Assembly: GCA_963770375.1 (NCBI GenBank)
Contig: CAVYPM010000019.1
Coordinates: forward strand, 5,203 to 69,202
DNA: 64,000 nucleotides
DNA from: DASVBE01 sp963770375
GTDB lineage: Bacteria > Actinomycetota > Actinomycetes > Streptosporangiales > Streptosporangiaceae
Reading direction: 5' to 3'
Under the pieces are notes generated by a model that saw only the letters and a program-made list of their open reading frames with translations, did no database searches and was not told the DNA's origin. Of this stretch, positions 27,585-36,951 are shown in pieces (within the stretch, counting starts at the first letter, position 1; each line of letters begins with the position of its first letter). The position numbers were made by a program, and so were the translations under genes.

Positions 27585-28871
27585 TCAGACGAACCTTGGC
27601 GGGCGCCAGCGCACGGCCATCAGCATGCCGATGGCGATCATGTCGGCGAACATGGAGCTGCCGCCGTAGGAGACGAAGGGCAGCGGCAGGCCGGTGACCG
27701 GCATGATGCCCAGTGTCATCCCGATGTTCACGAAGGCCTGCACGGCGAACCAGACCGCGACCCCGCCGGCTACCAGCGTGCCGAACGGCTCCTCGGCACG
27801 GGCCGCGATCCGCAGCGCGCGCAGGATGACCAGCGCGAGCAGGGCGATGATGATCGCCGTCCCGGCGAAACCGAGTTCCTCCCCGGCGACCGAGAAGATG
27901 AAGTCCGTGTGCTGCTCGGGGACGAAGTTGCCGGCCGTCAGCGGGCCGTGGAACAGCCCGTGGCCGAGCAGCCCGCCCGAGCCGATCGCGATCTTGGACT
28001 GGGCGGCGCTGTACCCGGTGCCCTGCGGGTCCGCGGACGGGTTGAGGAACGAGGTCAGCCGGCCCAGCTGGTAGGCCTTGAGCAGGTGCAGCTGGAGCGC
28101 GGCCACCGCGGCCAGCGCGCCCGCCGCGGTCAGCCCGGCGAGCCAGCTCAGCCGGATCCCGGACAGCGCGAGCAGGCCCAGGACCAGGGCCAGCATCAGC
28201 ACGATCACGCCCAGGTCGGGCTGCGCGGCGACGAGCGCGAGCGGGATCGCGGCGAAGCCCAGCGCGGCCGCCACCGCGCGCAGCGGCGGGCCGCCCCGGG
28301 CGCGGTCCAGGGCGGCGACCGGGTCCGACCGCGGGCCGGACCCGAGGATCATCGCGAGCACGCCGATGATCCCGATCTTGGCGTACTCGGACGGCTCGAG
28401 CTGGAAGCCGCCGGGCAGCGCGATCCACGACCGGGCACCGTTGACCGTGCTGCCGGCCGGGGTGAGCACCAGGAGCAGGCCCAGGGTGGACGCGACCGCG
28501 GCGGTCACCGCGACGGCCCGCACCCGGGGATAGCCAGCCCAGGCGACGGCCAGCATCAGCACCATGCCGATGCCCAGGTTCAGCAGCTGCTTCTTGAGAT
28601 ACCCGTACGGGTCGCCGCCGGCGGCACGCAGCCCGGGCTGGGTCGCCGACCAGACCAGCAGGGTGCCCATCAGGCCCAGCGACAGCACCGCGGCAAGCAG
28701 CACCCAGTCCAGGTGGCGCAGCTGCGAGTCCCGGCCGAACACGGTGCGCAGCCAGCCGCGCCCTGGCCCGGCGGCCAGACGTGGCACGGGGAACGGCCCG
28801 GACGGCGACTTGCTGCCGATCAGCGGCGGGCGGGCTATCAGGCCGCGCCCTGACGGCCGGGACTGGCTCAT
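27585..28871 (-). CDS. rodA: SEDS-family peptidoglycan glycosyltransferase RodA
   Basis: A 428-residue polytopic membrane protein with about 10-12 hydrophobic segments. It polymerises glycan strands from lipid II together with the class B PBP encoded upstream. SEDS motifs: ARSWIALPGGFQLEPSEYAK, AAQPDLGVIVLML (Asp expected in the active site), GSGGLLGHGLF, EQHTDFIFSVAGEELGF and the ending MPVTGLPLPFVSYGGSSM. The start ATG overlaps a TGA in the upstream gene's alternative frame (ATGA). A 50-residue basic N-terminus precedes the first helix. Part of mreBCD-pbp2-rodA. Confidence 0.93.
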   Translation of the reverse strand: MSQSRPSGRGLIARPPLIGSKSPSGPFPVPRLAAGPGRGWLRTVFGRDSQLRHLDWVLLAAVLSLGLMGTLLVWSATQPGLRAAGGDPYGYLKKQLLNLGIGMVLMLAVAWAGYPRVRAVAVTAAVASTLGLLLVLTPAGSTVNGARSWIALPGGFQLEPSEYAKIGIIGVLAMILGSGPRSDPVAALDRARGGPPLRAVAAALGFAAIPLALVAAQPDLGVIVLMLALVLGLLALSGIRLSWLAGLTAAGALAAVAALQLHLLKAYQLGRLTSFLNPSADPQGTGYSAAQSKIAIGSGGLLGHGLFHGPLTAGNFVPEQHTDFIFSVAGEELGFAGTAIIIALLALVILRALRIAARAEEPFGTLVAGGVAVWFAVQAFVNIGMTLGIMPVTGLPLPFVSYGGSSMFADMIAIGMLMAVRWRPPRFV

Positions 28872-31068
28872 CCCGTTCCCCCCGTCCCCAGGCTGTGCTT
28901 TCTGGCTCGCTCCGGTCCGCTGGGAGGCGCTGCCTTCCCTCCTCGCTCCTTCGGCGCTCCTTCGTCGCGCCGGCGTCGCTCGTCGGGAAAACAGCGCCGG
29001 CGGTATCTACGCTCGCTCTGCCGGCTTCGCCGGCCGGGAGGTTCTCACCGACGTGCGGGACCGGTGGCAGCTTGCCGTGCGGCACGGCGGCCTTGTGGCC
29101 TTCCAGGCCGTAGATGCCGTCCCAGATCTGCCGGACCGCGGGCGCGGACACGTCCGCGCCGTAGCCGGAGTTCGGGATCATCATGACGACCACGTACTTC
29201 GGGTGGTTCAGCGGCGCGAACGAGGCGAACACCGAGGTCGCCAGCTTGCCCTGGACCTGGGCGGTGCCGGTCTTGCCGGCCACCTTGAGCTTGCCGAACG
29301 GGAACCCGGCGAACGCTGGCGCGGCGGTGCCCTGGGTGGGCACGTCGCCGAGCGCGGCCCGGATGTAGGCCAGCGTGGACTTGGCCACCGGCAGGTGCCC
29401 GGCCACTGGCGGGGTGATCCTCCGGACCACCTTGCCGGACGGGCTGACCAGCGCCTCGCCGATCCGCGGCTCGTACAGCGTGCCGCCGTTGGCCAGCGCC
29501 ACGTAGGCCCGGGCCAGCTGCAGCGGGGTGACCGTGACGTAGCCCTGGCCGATCGACGCGTTCACCGCCTGCCCGGGGGTCCAGATGTTGCCGGCGTGGC
29601 AGTCGTCGTAGTTGATCTGCTGGATGTACGTGCCGCCGGACTTGCCGTGCGAGCACCAGTAGTGCTTGTACTGCTGGTAGAAGCCGTACAGCCAGGCCCG
29701 GGTGGGGATCGAGCCCGAGCTCTCGGCGGGCAGGTCGACGCCGGTCGGCTTGCCGAAGCCCCAGCCCAGCTCCATCTTCTGCATTTTCTGCACCGGCGCC
29801 CGGGCGCTGGTCACGACGTTGGCCTGGCGGTTGTCGTGCTGCCAGATGTCGTAGGCGAGCTGGTAGAACACCGTGTCGCAGGACTCCACCAGGGCCTGGT
29901 GGAAACTGATGTCACCAGAGCTGGGGAAGTCGTTGTTGAACACCGTGCCGCCGATGGTCAGCGCGCTGGGGCAGCCGTACAGGCCGTTCAGCGGGTAGCC
30001 GGCCGCCACCGCGGCCGCGGTCGAGGTCACCTTCCAGGTCGACCCGGGCGCGTACTGGCCCTGGGTGACCCGGTTCAGGATCGGCTCGGAGTCCCGGGCC
30101 CCGAACAGCGCGGAGAACTCCTGCTTGGTGATGCCGCCGGTCCACACCGACGGGTCGTAGGTCGGGTAGCTGGCCATCGCGACCACCCGGCCGGTGGTGG
30201 TCATCACCACCGCGGCGCCGGTGGTAGCGCCGAGGTTGCCGGCCGCCTGGGTCTTGCGGATGGCGGTGGCCAGCGCGTTCTGGGTGAGCTGCTGGATCTT
30301 CGCGTTGAGGCTGGTGACCAGCGTGTCGCCGGCCACCGGTGCGGTCCGTCTGATGGTCCCGGTGACGTCGCCCGCGGCGTTGACCGAGACCTCCTGGCTG
30401 CCCGCCCGGCCGCGCAGCTCGCGGTCGTACTGCTGCTCGAGCCCGGACTGGCCGACCAGGTCGACGCCGGAGAAGCCGGTCACGGTCAGGTGCCGCTGGG
30501 CCACCTGCTGCGGGGTGATCGGCTGCAGGTAGCCCAGGGTCTGCGCGGCGGCGGTGCTGGCCGGGCTGGGGTACTGGATGACCGGCTGGACCTGCGCGGA
30601 CACCCCGGGGAACGTCCGGTGGCTCTCCAGCACCTGCAGCGCGATCCGCTGCGGCACGTCCTCGGCCACCGGGATCGGCTGGTAAGGCGACCCGGCCCAG
30701 CACGGCCGGGACACCCCGGCCGTGCACAGCCGGGTCTTCTGCAGCAGCAGCTTGTCGCGCATGCCCAGCAGGCCGGCCAGCCGGCGCAGCTCGTCCTTGC
30801 CGCCGCCGGGCTGGTCGTTCACCACCGCCATGTTCACCGAAACCACCAGCGAGGACCGGTTGCGGACCAGCGGCACCCCGGTGCTGTCGGTGATCATGCC
30901 GCGCACCGGCGGCACGATGATCTTCCTGACCTGGTCCTGCCGGGCCAGGCTGACGTACGACGCGCCGGCCCGGACCTGCAGATACCAGACCCGCCCGGCC
31001 AGCACGGCCAGCAGCGAGGCAATGATCACGTGCAGCGCGATCAGGCGCCGCCGCGCCACCGGGGTCAT
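28872..31068 (-). CDS. mrdA: Penicillin-binding protein 2 (class B transpeptidase), 3' end unclear
   Basis: Elongation transpeptidase partner of RodA. One N-terminal membrane segment (LIALHVIIASLLAVLAGRVWY), the PBP dimerisation region, then the transpeptidase domain with the catalytic serine in APGSTWKV (SxxK), ESCDTVFYQ (SxD) and GKTGTAQVQG (KTG). The core ends at about GLEGHKAAV near 29090. After that the frame has no stop: it runs through inverted repeat copy C and all of rodA. In one neighbouring frame a TGA overlaps the rodA ATG, and in the other a TAG occurs within copy C (at about 29010). A single-base error or a repeat insertion has therefore probably removed the true stop. ATG 31068 overlaps the mreD stop. 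Confidence 0.88.
28924..29034 (-). repeat. Dispersed 112-bp repeat, copy C (inverted, diverged)
   Basis: Lies between the end of the PBP2 core and rodA, in the orientation opposite to copies A and B. The ends are kept (GCGCTGCCTTCCCT at 28927 and GGGAAAACAGCGC to 28997), and the centre differs at several bases. It continues past the palindrome through GCTCGCTCTGCCGG as the other copies do. Confidence 0.75.
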
Positions 31069-32475
31069 CGTGCACCCCCGCCGGGGCCGCTGCCGCGCCA
31101 GGAGCCCTGGCGGGTGGCCCCCCGGGCCCAGACCGGCAGCAGCCGCCGCCACTTGCTGAAGCCCAGCTGGCGGGCGGGCACCCGGCCGCCGAAGCCGAAC
31201 CGGCGCGGGGCGCGGACCCGTCCGCTGAAGCCCTGGGTAACGCCGTGCGGGGCCAGGGCAGGACCGGCCGCGGCCGCCGAACCCGCGGGTCGGCACTCGG
31301 CCGACTCTCAGCCCGTCCAGCGGGCTGGCCGGGCTGAGCACCCGGGCCGCGCTGCCGCCGCTGGTCAGCGCCCGGGCCGACAGGCCGCGCGCAGGAAGCA
31401 GGCCCCGGTTCGCCGGGAGCGGGCCCTTCCCGCTGCTCAGCGCCCGGGCGGACAGGCCGCGCGGGGGCACAGGGCCGCGGCTGACCGGAAGCGGGCCAGA
31501 CCCGCTGCTCAGCCCCCGGGCGGACAGCCCGCGCGGCGGGCTCACACTGCGCCGGGGCGGTATCGCTGTCTTCCCGCCTCTGCTGAAGGCCCGGGCGGAT
31601 AGCCCACGGGGGGCCATGGTCCGGGGTGCGGGCAGGGTCCGGCCGGCCAGCGCGGCGGCCGACCCGGGCGCTGCGTGCCCGGCCCCGCCCGCGTGCCGGC
31701 CCACGTGCAGCCGCCGGGCCGGGATCGGGCTGGCGGGGCGGTGCGAAGGAGTGGCGGCGGAGCGCAGGCCCGCCGCGGACCCGCCGGGCAGTGTGGCCCC
31801 GCTGAGCCGCAGCCGGGGGGCCCGGGCCGGCGGCGGCGCGGCCAGCCCTCCGGCCGCCCCGGCGCCCGCCTCACCCGGGCCCGGCCGCAGCCGCAGCGGG
31901 CGGCCGGAGACCGGCCGGATCAGGCCGCGCGGTGAACGGACCCGGGCCGGGGCGGGCGCGGCGCCCGCCAGCGGGCTCTCCGCCTCCGGGTGCGCGGACG
32001 CCGCCGCCAGCAGCACCAGGTAGACCAGGAACGGGCTGATCAGCACGTCGAGCAGGACCGAGGCGGGCAGCACGGCCCGGATCGCCGGCCAGGTGATGCC
32101 GGGGCTGCCCAGCATCAGCCCGGCGGCGGCGTACAGCGCCTCGCCGGTAGCAGCGGCGACCGCGGCCACGCCGAGGGTCGTCAGCGCGGACCGGGACGCG
32201 AGCGGCCGTAGCAGCCCGCAGCAGTAGCCGATCAGGCAGAACACCAGGGCCCGGCCGCCGATCAGCGCGCTGGCGGGCGGCGCGATGTCCAGCGCCAGGC
32301 CGGCCCAGAACCCGGTCAGCAGCCCGGTGGTGGGCCCGCAGGTCAGCCCGAGCGCGACGGTGACCAGCAGGACCAGGTCCGGCGGCCCGCCCGGGGACGG
32401 CAGCCGGTCCACGAGGGTGAGCTGGAGCAGCAGCGCGGCCATGACCGCCACCGTGGCCAGCAGGAGCCGCCGCAC
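31065..32475 (-). CDS. mreD: Rod shape-determining protein MreD with long repeat tail, one frameshift
   Basis: Residues 1-165 are MreD: five to six hydrophobic segments (LLLATVAVMAALLLQLTLV; TGFWAGLALDIAPPASALIGGRALVFC; FLVYLVLLAAAS) of the elongation complex. A C-terminal extension of about 300 residues, rich in Arg, Pro and Ala, follows and includes four 24-25-residue repeats with RGLSARALSSG. The frame changes between about 31258 and 31290. The other frame then gives HGVTQGFSGRVRAPRRFGFG and ends in TGA at 31065-31067, overlapping the PBP2 ATG. GTG 32475 starts right after the mreC stop. The tail is far longer than in ordinary MreD. Confidence 0.85.
31369..31615. repeat. Four tandem 72-75-bp repeats inside mreD
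   Basis: CCCGGGC occurs at 31371, 31443, 31515 and 31590, each starting a unit with GGCGGACAG-CCGCGCG-type text and ending CCCGCTGCTCAG or similar. The 72, 72 and 75 bp steps keep the reading frame, and the units encode RGLSAR peptides. Confidence 0.75.
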
Positions 32476-32476
32476 G

Positions 32477-33394
32477 TCAGCCTCCCAGCTGCGGCGGGCC
32501 GGCCGGCGGGGTCACGGTCGGGGTGGGCGTGGGCGGCAGCACGCTGAACCGGGGGCTGCGCGGCGGCGGTGCGACCACGATGCCGACCACGCCCAGCGAG
32601 CTGAAGTCGGCGTACGGCCGGACCAGGGCCCGCTCGGTCAGCCCGCCGCCGTGGCCGAGCACCGCGGTGATCACGCCGACCGGCACGCCGGGCACGAACG
32701 GCCGCTGCTTCACCGACGCGGCGGTGACCAGCTGCTGGCCCACCTGCAGCGACGCGGCGCTGGTGAGCATCTGCAGGGTGAGCAGGCCGGACCCGCCGTG
32801 GCTGCGGCCGGTGCCCGTGACGTAGCCGAGCTGGCCGCTGGGCGCCACCCGCACGCCGCTGACCGCGGTGGTGTCGGACGCGAGCAGCACCGTGCAGCTG
32901 TGCGCGCTCACCGCGGTCACCGTGCCGACCAGCCCGGCCCCGTTGAGCACGGTCTGGTCGGCCCGGATGCCGTCGGCCGACCCGGCGTCCAGGGTGACCG
33001 CCGCCTGGTAGGGCTGGCCGACCGCGACGACGTTGGCCACCACGATCCGGTACTGGCCCTGGCCCGCGGTCCGCAGGAGCCGGTTCAGCTGGTCGCTCTG
33101 CTGGCGGTCGAGCTGGGCCTGGCTCAGTTCCATGCGCAGCCTGGTCACCTGGGCCTGCAGCGCGGCCACCTTGCCCGGCTGCCCGCCGTCCTCGGCGAAC
33201 AGGTCCGCGAACGGCCGCACCACGGTCGCGGTGGCCGCCTCGGCCCCGCCGAACACGGCGCTGCCGAGGCTGCGCAGGGCGCGCACCGGCGCCGCGGTGC
33301 TGTCCGAGTAGTCCACCGTGATGATCAGCAGCGCGACGACGAGCAGCACGGCAAGCAGCACCCGGGTTCGCCGGCTGTCGTGCAACGCGATCAC
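32477..33394 (-). CDS. mreC: Rod shape-determining protein MreC
   Basis: A 305-residue bitopic membrane protein. N-terminal helix VLLAVLLVVALLIITV (about 12-27), a periplasm-side coiled coil (KVAALQAQVTRLRMELSQAQ, about 76-95), and the two beta domains (VANVVAVGQPYQAAVTLDAG; GAGLVGTVTAVSAHSCTVLL; GVPVGVITAVLGHG). The C-terminus is Pro-rich (PPTPTPTVTPPAGPP). It links the cytoplasmic MreB filaments to PBP2/RodA. It overlaps closely with mreD, with one base between the stop and the next GTG. Confidence 0.93.
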   Translation of the reverse strand: MIALHDSRRTRVLLAVLLVVALLIITVDYSDSTAAPVRALRSLGSAVFGGAEAATATVVRPFADLFAEDGGQPGKVAALQAQVTRLRMELSQAQLDRQQSDQLNRLLRTAGQGQYRIVVANVVAVGQPYQAAVTLDAGSADGIRADQTVLNGAGLVGTVTAVSAHSCTVLLASDTTAVSGVRVAPSGQLGYVTGTGRSHGGSGLLTLQMLTSAASLQVGQQLVTAASVKQRPFVPGVPVGVITAVLGHGGGLTERALVRPYADFSSLGVVGIVVAPPPRSPRFSVLPPTPTPTVTPPAGPPQLGG

Positions 33395-33440
33395 CTCGTC
33401 CTGACGCTGGGCGGCGGGCCGCAGCCGCCGAGCGGCCCGG

Positions 33441-34472
33441 TCAGCGCCGGGATTCCGGCACCAGCACCTGGCGCAGGGTCTCGAACTCCTCCACGCACTT
33501 GCCCGTACCCAGCGCCACCGAGTCCAGCGGGCTGTCCGCGATGTGCACCGGCATGCCGGTCTCCTCGCGGATCCGCTCGTCCAGGCCGCGGAGCAGCGCC
33601 CCGCCCCCGGTGAGCACGATGCCCCGGTCCATCACGTCGCCGGACAGCTCCGGCGGGCACTTGTCCAGGGTCGACTTCACCGCGTCCACGATGACATAGA
33701 CCGGTTCCTGGATGGCCTTCCTGATCTCGTCCGCGGTGATCACGATGGTCTTCGGCAGGCCGCTGACCAGGTCCCGGCCGCGGATCTCGGCGGTCGGCTC
33801 GTCCGCCGACGGGTAGGCCGAGCCGATCGAGATCTTGATCTCCTCGGCGGTGCGCTCGCCCAGCATCAGCGAGTACTCCTTCTTGCCGAACGAGATGATC
33901 GCCTGGTCGAGCTCGTCGCCGCCGACCCGGATGGACTGCGCGGTGACGATCCCGCCCAGCGAGATCACCGCCACCTCGGTGGTCCCGCCGCCGATGTCCA
34001 CGACCATGTTGCCGGTCGGCTCGTTCACCGGCAGGCCCGCGCCGATCGCCGCGGCCATCGGCTCCTCGATGATGTACACCCGCCGGGCGCCGGCCTGGTG
34101 GCCGGCCTCCTTGACCGCGCTCTGCTCCACGCCGGTGATGCCGCTGGGCACCGCCACCACCACCCGGGGCTTGGCCAGGTGGGTGCGCTTGTGCACCTTC
34201 TGGATGAAATAACGCAGCATCCGCTCGGTTACGTCGAAATCGGCGATTACGCCGTCCTTCAGCGGGCGGACCGCCACGATATTGCCCGGCGTCCGGCCAA
34301 TCATCCGTTTAGCCTCGGCCCCCACCGCGACAATCTGGCCGGTATTGGTATTGAGTGCCACCACCGACGGCTCATTGAGCACGATCCCCCGGCCCCGGAC
34401 ATAAACCAGGGTATTCGCGGTGCCCAGGTCGACGGCCATGTCACGGCCCAGAAAGCCCAGTGCGTTACTCAT
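33441..34472 (-). CDS. mreB: Rod shape-determining protein MreB
   Basis: A 343-residue bacterial actin. Phosphate-1 motif DMAVDLGTANTLVYVRG, connect region AVPSGITGVEQSAVKEAG, phosphate-2 motif MVVDIGGGTTEVAVISLGG, adenosine motif IVLTGGGALLRGLD. The length is normal. In actinomycetes MreB serves spore-wall or lateral wall synthesis. First gene of mreBCD-pbp2-rodA, 47 bp before mreC. Confidence 0.97.
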   Translation of the reverse strand: MSNALGFLGRDMAVDLGTANTLVYVRGRGIVLNEPSVVALNTNTGQIVAVGAEAKRMIGRTPGNIVAVRPLKDGVIADFDVTERMLRYFIQKVHKRTHLAKPRVVVAVPSGITGVEQSAVKEAGHQAGARRVYIIEEPMAAAIGAGLPVNEPTGNMVVDIGGGTTEVAVISLGGIVTAQSIRVGGDELDQAIISFGKKEYSLMLGERTAEEIKISIGSAYPSADEPTAEIRGRDLVSGLPKTIVITADEIRKAIQEPVYVIVDAVKSTLDKCPPELSGDVMDRGIVLTGGGALLRGLDERIREETGMPVHIADSPLDSVALGTGKCVEEFETLRQVLVPESRR

Positions 34473-34579
34473 TCCGAACGAAAACCTTCCCGAGGGTCTG
34501 CCTGCCGGGCTGTTCGCGACCGCGCCGGGACGCGGTCGTGTTCCGTACCTACCGCGCCAGGCAGGCCCCGCCGGGCTGC

Positions 34580-34990
34580 TCAGGCAAGATCAGGGAAGAA
34601 GATCTTGATCTCCCGGGCGGCCGACTCCGGCGAGTCCGACCCGTGCACGATGTTCTCTCCAACCTCCAACGCGTTGTCGCCGCGGATGGTGCCGGGCGCC
34701 GCCTTGAGCGGGTCCGTGGCGCCGGCCAGGGCGCGGAACGACTCGATCGCCCGCGGCCCCTCGATGACCATAGCCACGACCGGGCCGGAGGTAATGAAGT
34801 CGAGCAGCGACTCATAGAACGGCTTACCCTCATGCTCTGCGTAGTGCACCTCCGCTACGCCGCGTTCTAGCGTCCGCAACTCCAGTGCCACGACACGCAG
34901 GCCCTTGCGCTCGACTCTCGATACCACCGTACCGATCAGGCCCTTGCGTACCCCATCAGGCTTGACCAGAACCAGGCTGCGTTCCGACAT
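34580..34990 (-). CDS. ndk: Nucleoside diphosphate kinase
   Basis: A 136-residue enzyme that equilibrates nucleoside di- and triphosphates through a phospho-histidine. The start SLVLVKPDGVRKGLIG, the nucleotide-binding TIRGDNALEVGENIVHGSDS (active-site His in NIVHGSDS) and the C-terminal EIKIFFPDL are as in the family. It lies 107 bp upstream of mreB. The sequence between is AT-richer and may hold the mreB promoter, though no clear boxes are seen. Confidence 0.97.
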   Translation of the reverse strand: MSERSLVLVKPDGVRKGLIGTVVSRVERKGLRVVALELRTLERGVAEVHYAEHEGKPFYESLLDFITSGPVVAMVIEGPRAIESFRALAGATDPLKAAPGTIRGDNALEVGENIVHGSDSPESAAREIKIFFPDLA

Positions 34991-35077
34991 TATAAGCCGC
35001 GCTCCTTACCTACAGCGATGAACTGCCGGCCCTTTGTCACAGAGCCGGCAGGAATTTACCTTCCGCGGGGCCGCAGC

Positions 35078-35407
35078 TTACCGGGCTCCGGGAACTTGCC
35101 CGAAACGGCGGCCGAGCCAGATCCCGGTGCCCCAGAGCAGGGCGAATACCGCACCGAGGAAGTACATGGCGGGCACCACCGCACCCGCGGCGAGCACCAG
35201 GACCTGCAGCAGGCTACCGCCCGCCAGCACCAGCCGGAGCGGTCCCCGGGCGGCGAGCACGGCGAGCAGCACCGCGGCCGCCACCAGCACGCCGCCGGCC
35301 AGCGCGGCCGGGCGCCGGGACGCGTGCTCCACGGTCAGCGCGACCGGGATGGCCAGCCCGATCACGATCGCCTCCATGATCAGCACGGTGGCGCACAGCC
35401 GTCTCAC
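35078..35407 (-). CDS. DUF4233 membrane protein
   Basis: A 109-residue protein with four hydrophobic segments (LCATVLIMEAIVIGLAIPVAL; AALAGGVLVAAAVLLAVLA; LVLAGGSLLQVLVLAAGAVV; MYFLGAVFALLWGTGIWLG). This matches the DUF4233 family, which lies between folC and ndk across actinobacteria. The function is unknown. Its start overlaps the folC stop by 4 bp, so it is translationally coupled. Confidence 0.88.
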   Translation of the reverse strand: MRRLCATVLIMEAIVIGLAIPVALTVEHASRRPAALAGGVLVAAAVLLAVLAARGPLRLVLAGGSLLQVLVLAAGAVVPAMYFLGAVFALLWGTGIWLGRRFGQVPGAR

Positions 35408-36802
35408 CGCGCGCCGCCCCCCGGGCTGCCCGGGCCGGCCGCGAGCAGCACCCGCGCGTCGCCCGCGGTGATCACCGAGCCGGTGATCAGGACCCCGGTG
35501 CTGCCCAGGCCGCCCTCGGAGTCGGTCACCCCCTCGTCAGCCAGCCCGACGGCGATCTCGATCGCGTCGTCGAGCCGGTCCGCGGCGCGCACCCGGTCAG
35601 GCCCGAACACCGGGCCGGCCAGCTCCAGGAGCTTGGCCGGGGCCATCGACCGGGACGAGGAGTTGGCCGTCACCACCAGCTCGGTGACGACCGGCTCGAG
35701 CTGATCCAGGATCGCGGGCACGTCCTTGTCCTCGCTGACCGCGAGGATCCCGATCAGGCCGGTGAAGCTGAACGCCTCGGTCAGCGCGTCCAGGCTGGCC
35801 GCCATCCCGGCCGGGTTGTGCGCGGCGTCCACGATGACCGTGGGGCTGCGCCGGACGACCTCCATCCGGCCGGGCGAGGACATCTGCCGGAACGCGTCCC
35901 GGACCAGGTCCTCGTCCAGCGGCTGTGCGTCGGCCGCGTCACCGCCGGCCGGCCCGGTGAACGCCTCGGCCGCGGCCAGTGCGCAGGCCGCGTTACCGGC
36001 CTGGTACGCGCCGAACAGCGGCAGGAACAGCTCCTGGTAGTGGCCGCGCAGGCCCTGCACGGACAGCAACTGGCCGCCGAGGGCCAGCTCCCGGCTGGTC
36101 ACGCCGAACTCCAGGCCCTCCCGGGCCACGGTCGCGCCGACCTCGGCGGCCCGGCGCAGCAGCGCCTCGGCCGCGCCGGCCGGCTGCTGGGCGAGTACCG
36201 CCACTGCGCCCGGCTTGATGATCCCGGCCTTGTCCGCGGCGATCGCCTCGACCGTGTTGCCGAGGTAGCGGGCGTGGTCGATGGCGATCGGCGTGACCAC
36301 CGCCACCACGCCGTCGGCGACGTTGGTGTTGTCCCAGGTCCCGCCCATGCCGACCTCGATCACGGCGACGTCCACCGGGGCGTCGGCGAAGACCGAGAAG
36401 GCCATGCCGACCAGCACCTCGAAGAACGACAGCGACAGCCGGCTGGCTTGCGTCGACCAGGTCGAGGTAGGGCTCGATCTCCTCGTACGCCCCGACGAAC
36501 CGCTCGGCGGACAGCGGCACCCCGTCCAGGCAGATCCGCTCGGTGATGGCGGACAGGTGCGGGCTGGTGAACAGCCCGGTGCGCAGCCCGCGGGCGCGCA
36601 GCAGGGTCTCGGTCATCCGGGCGGTCGACGTCTTGCCGTTGGTGCCGGTCAGGTGGATCACCGGGTAGGCGTGCTGCGGGTCACCGAGCAGCTCGGTCAG
36701 GGCCCGGATCCGGTCCAGGGACGGGTCGATGGAATGCTCGGGCCGGCGGGCCACGATGGCCCGCTCGATCTCCCGCAGCCGTCCGGTTACGTCGGCGGTC
36801 AC
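35404..36802 (-). CDS. folC: Bifunctional folylpolyglutamate/dihydrofolate synthase, one frameshift
   Basis: About 466 residues when joined. It adds glutamate to dihydropteroate and to tetrahydrofolate. ATP site VIHLTGTNGKTSTARM, the folate loop TGLFTSPHLSAITERICL, then (new frame) DVAVIEVGMGGTWDNTNV, ITPIAIDHARYLGNTVEAIA and the C-terminal TVIVDAAHNPAGMAASL. Near 36440 the frame changes by one base between VDASQP and LSLSFFEVLVGMAF. Because the gene is essential and both parts are perfectly conserved, an error in the sequence is more likely than a lesion. GTG 36802. Confidence 0.9.
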
Positions 36803-36906
36803 GGCGCCATACAGGTTGCTGCAATCACGCTTGGCAGCCTACTGCCCGCTGGTCTGCGGCCCGACCCTCCCCGCTGGCGCACGCACCAGCCCGGGCGATC
36901 TAGTTG

Positions 36907-36935
36907 GTGACACAAACTAACTTGGTTGGTGTCAC
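36907..36935. promoter_or_regulatory. GTGACAC/GTGTCAC inverted repeat upstream of folC
   Basis: GTGACAC (36907-36913) and GTGTCAC (36929-36935) are exact reverse complements 15 bp apart in the valS-folC spacer. On the minus strand both are followed by CAAC, giving GTGACACCAAC and GTGTCACCAAC. The patch is AT-rich for this genome and lies about 105 bp before folC, so it is a candidate operator or promoter region. Confidence 0.45.
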
Positions 36936-36951
36936 GTACTGACTGGCGGGC

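Noticed and set aside
31369..31615. The mreD repeats as a CRISPR or minisatellite outside genes
   Set aside because: The units are contiguous, are 72-75 bp in multiples of three, and encode in-frame RGLSAR peptides, so they are coding tandem repeats.
25459..32475. An uninterrupted frame of 2338 codons
   Set aside because: It joins parts of mreD, PBP2 and the radical SAM gene and passes through rodA in the wrong frame. It arises from missing stops and high GC content and is not one protein.
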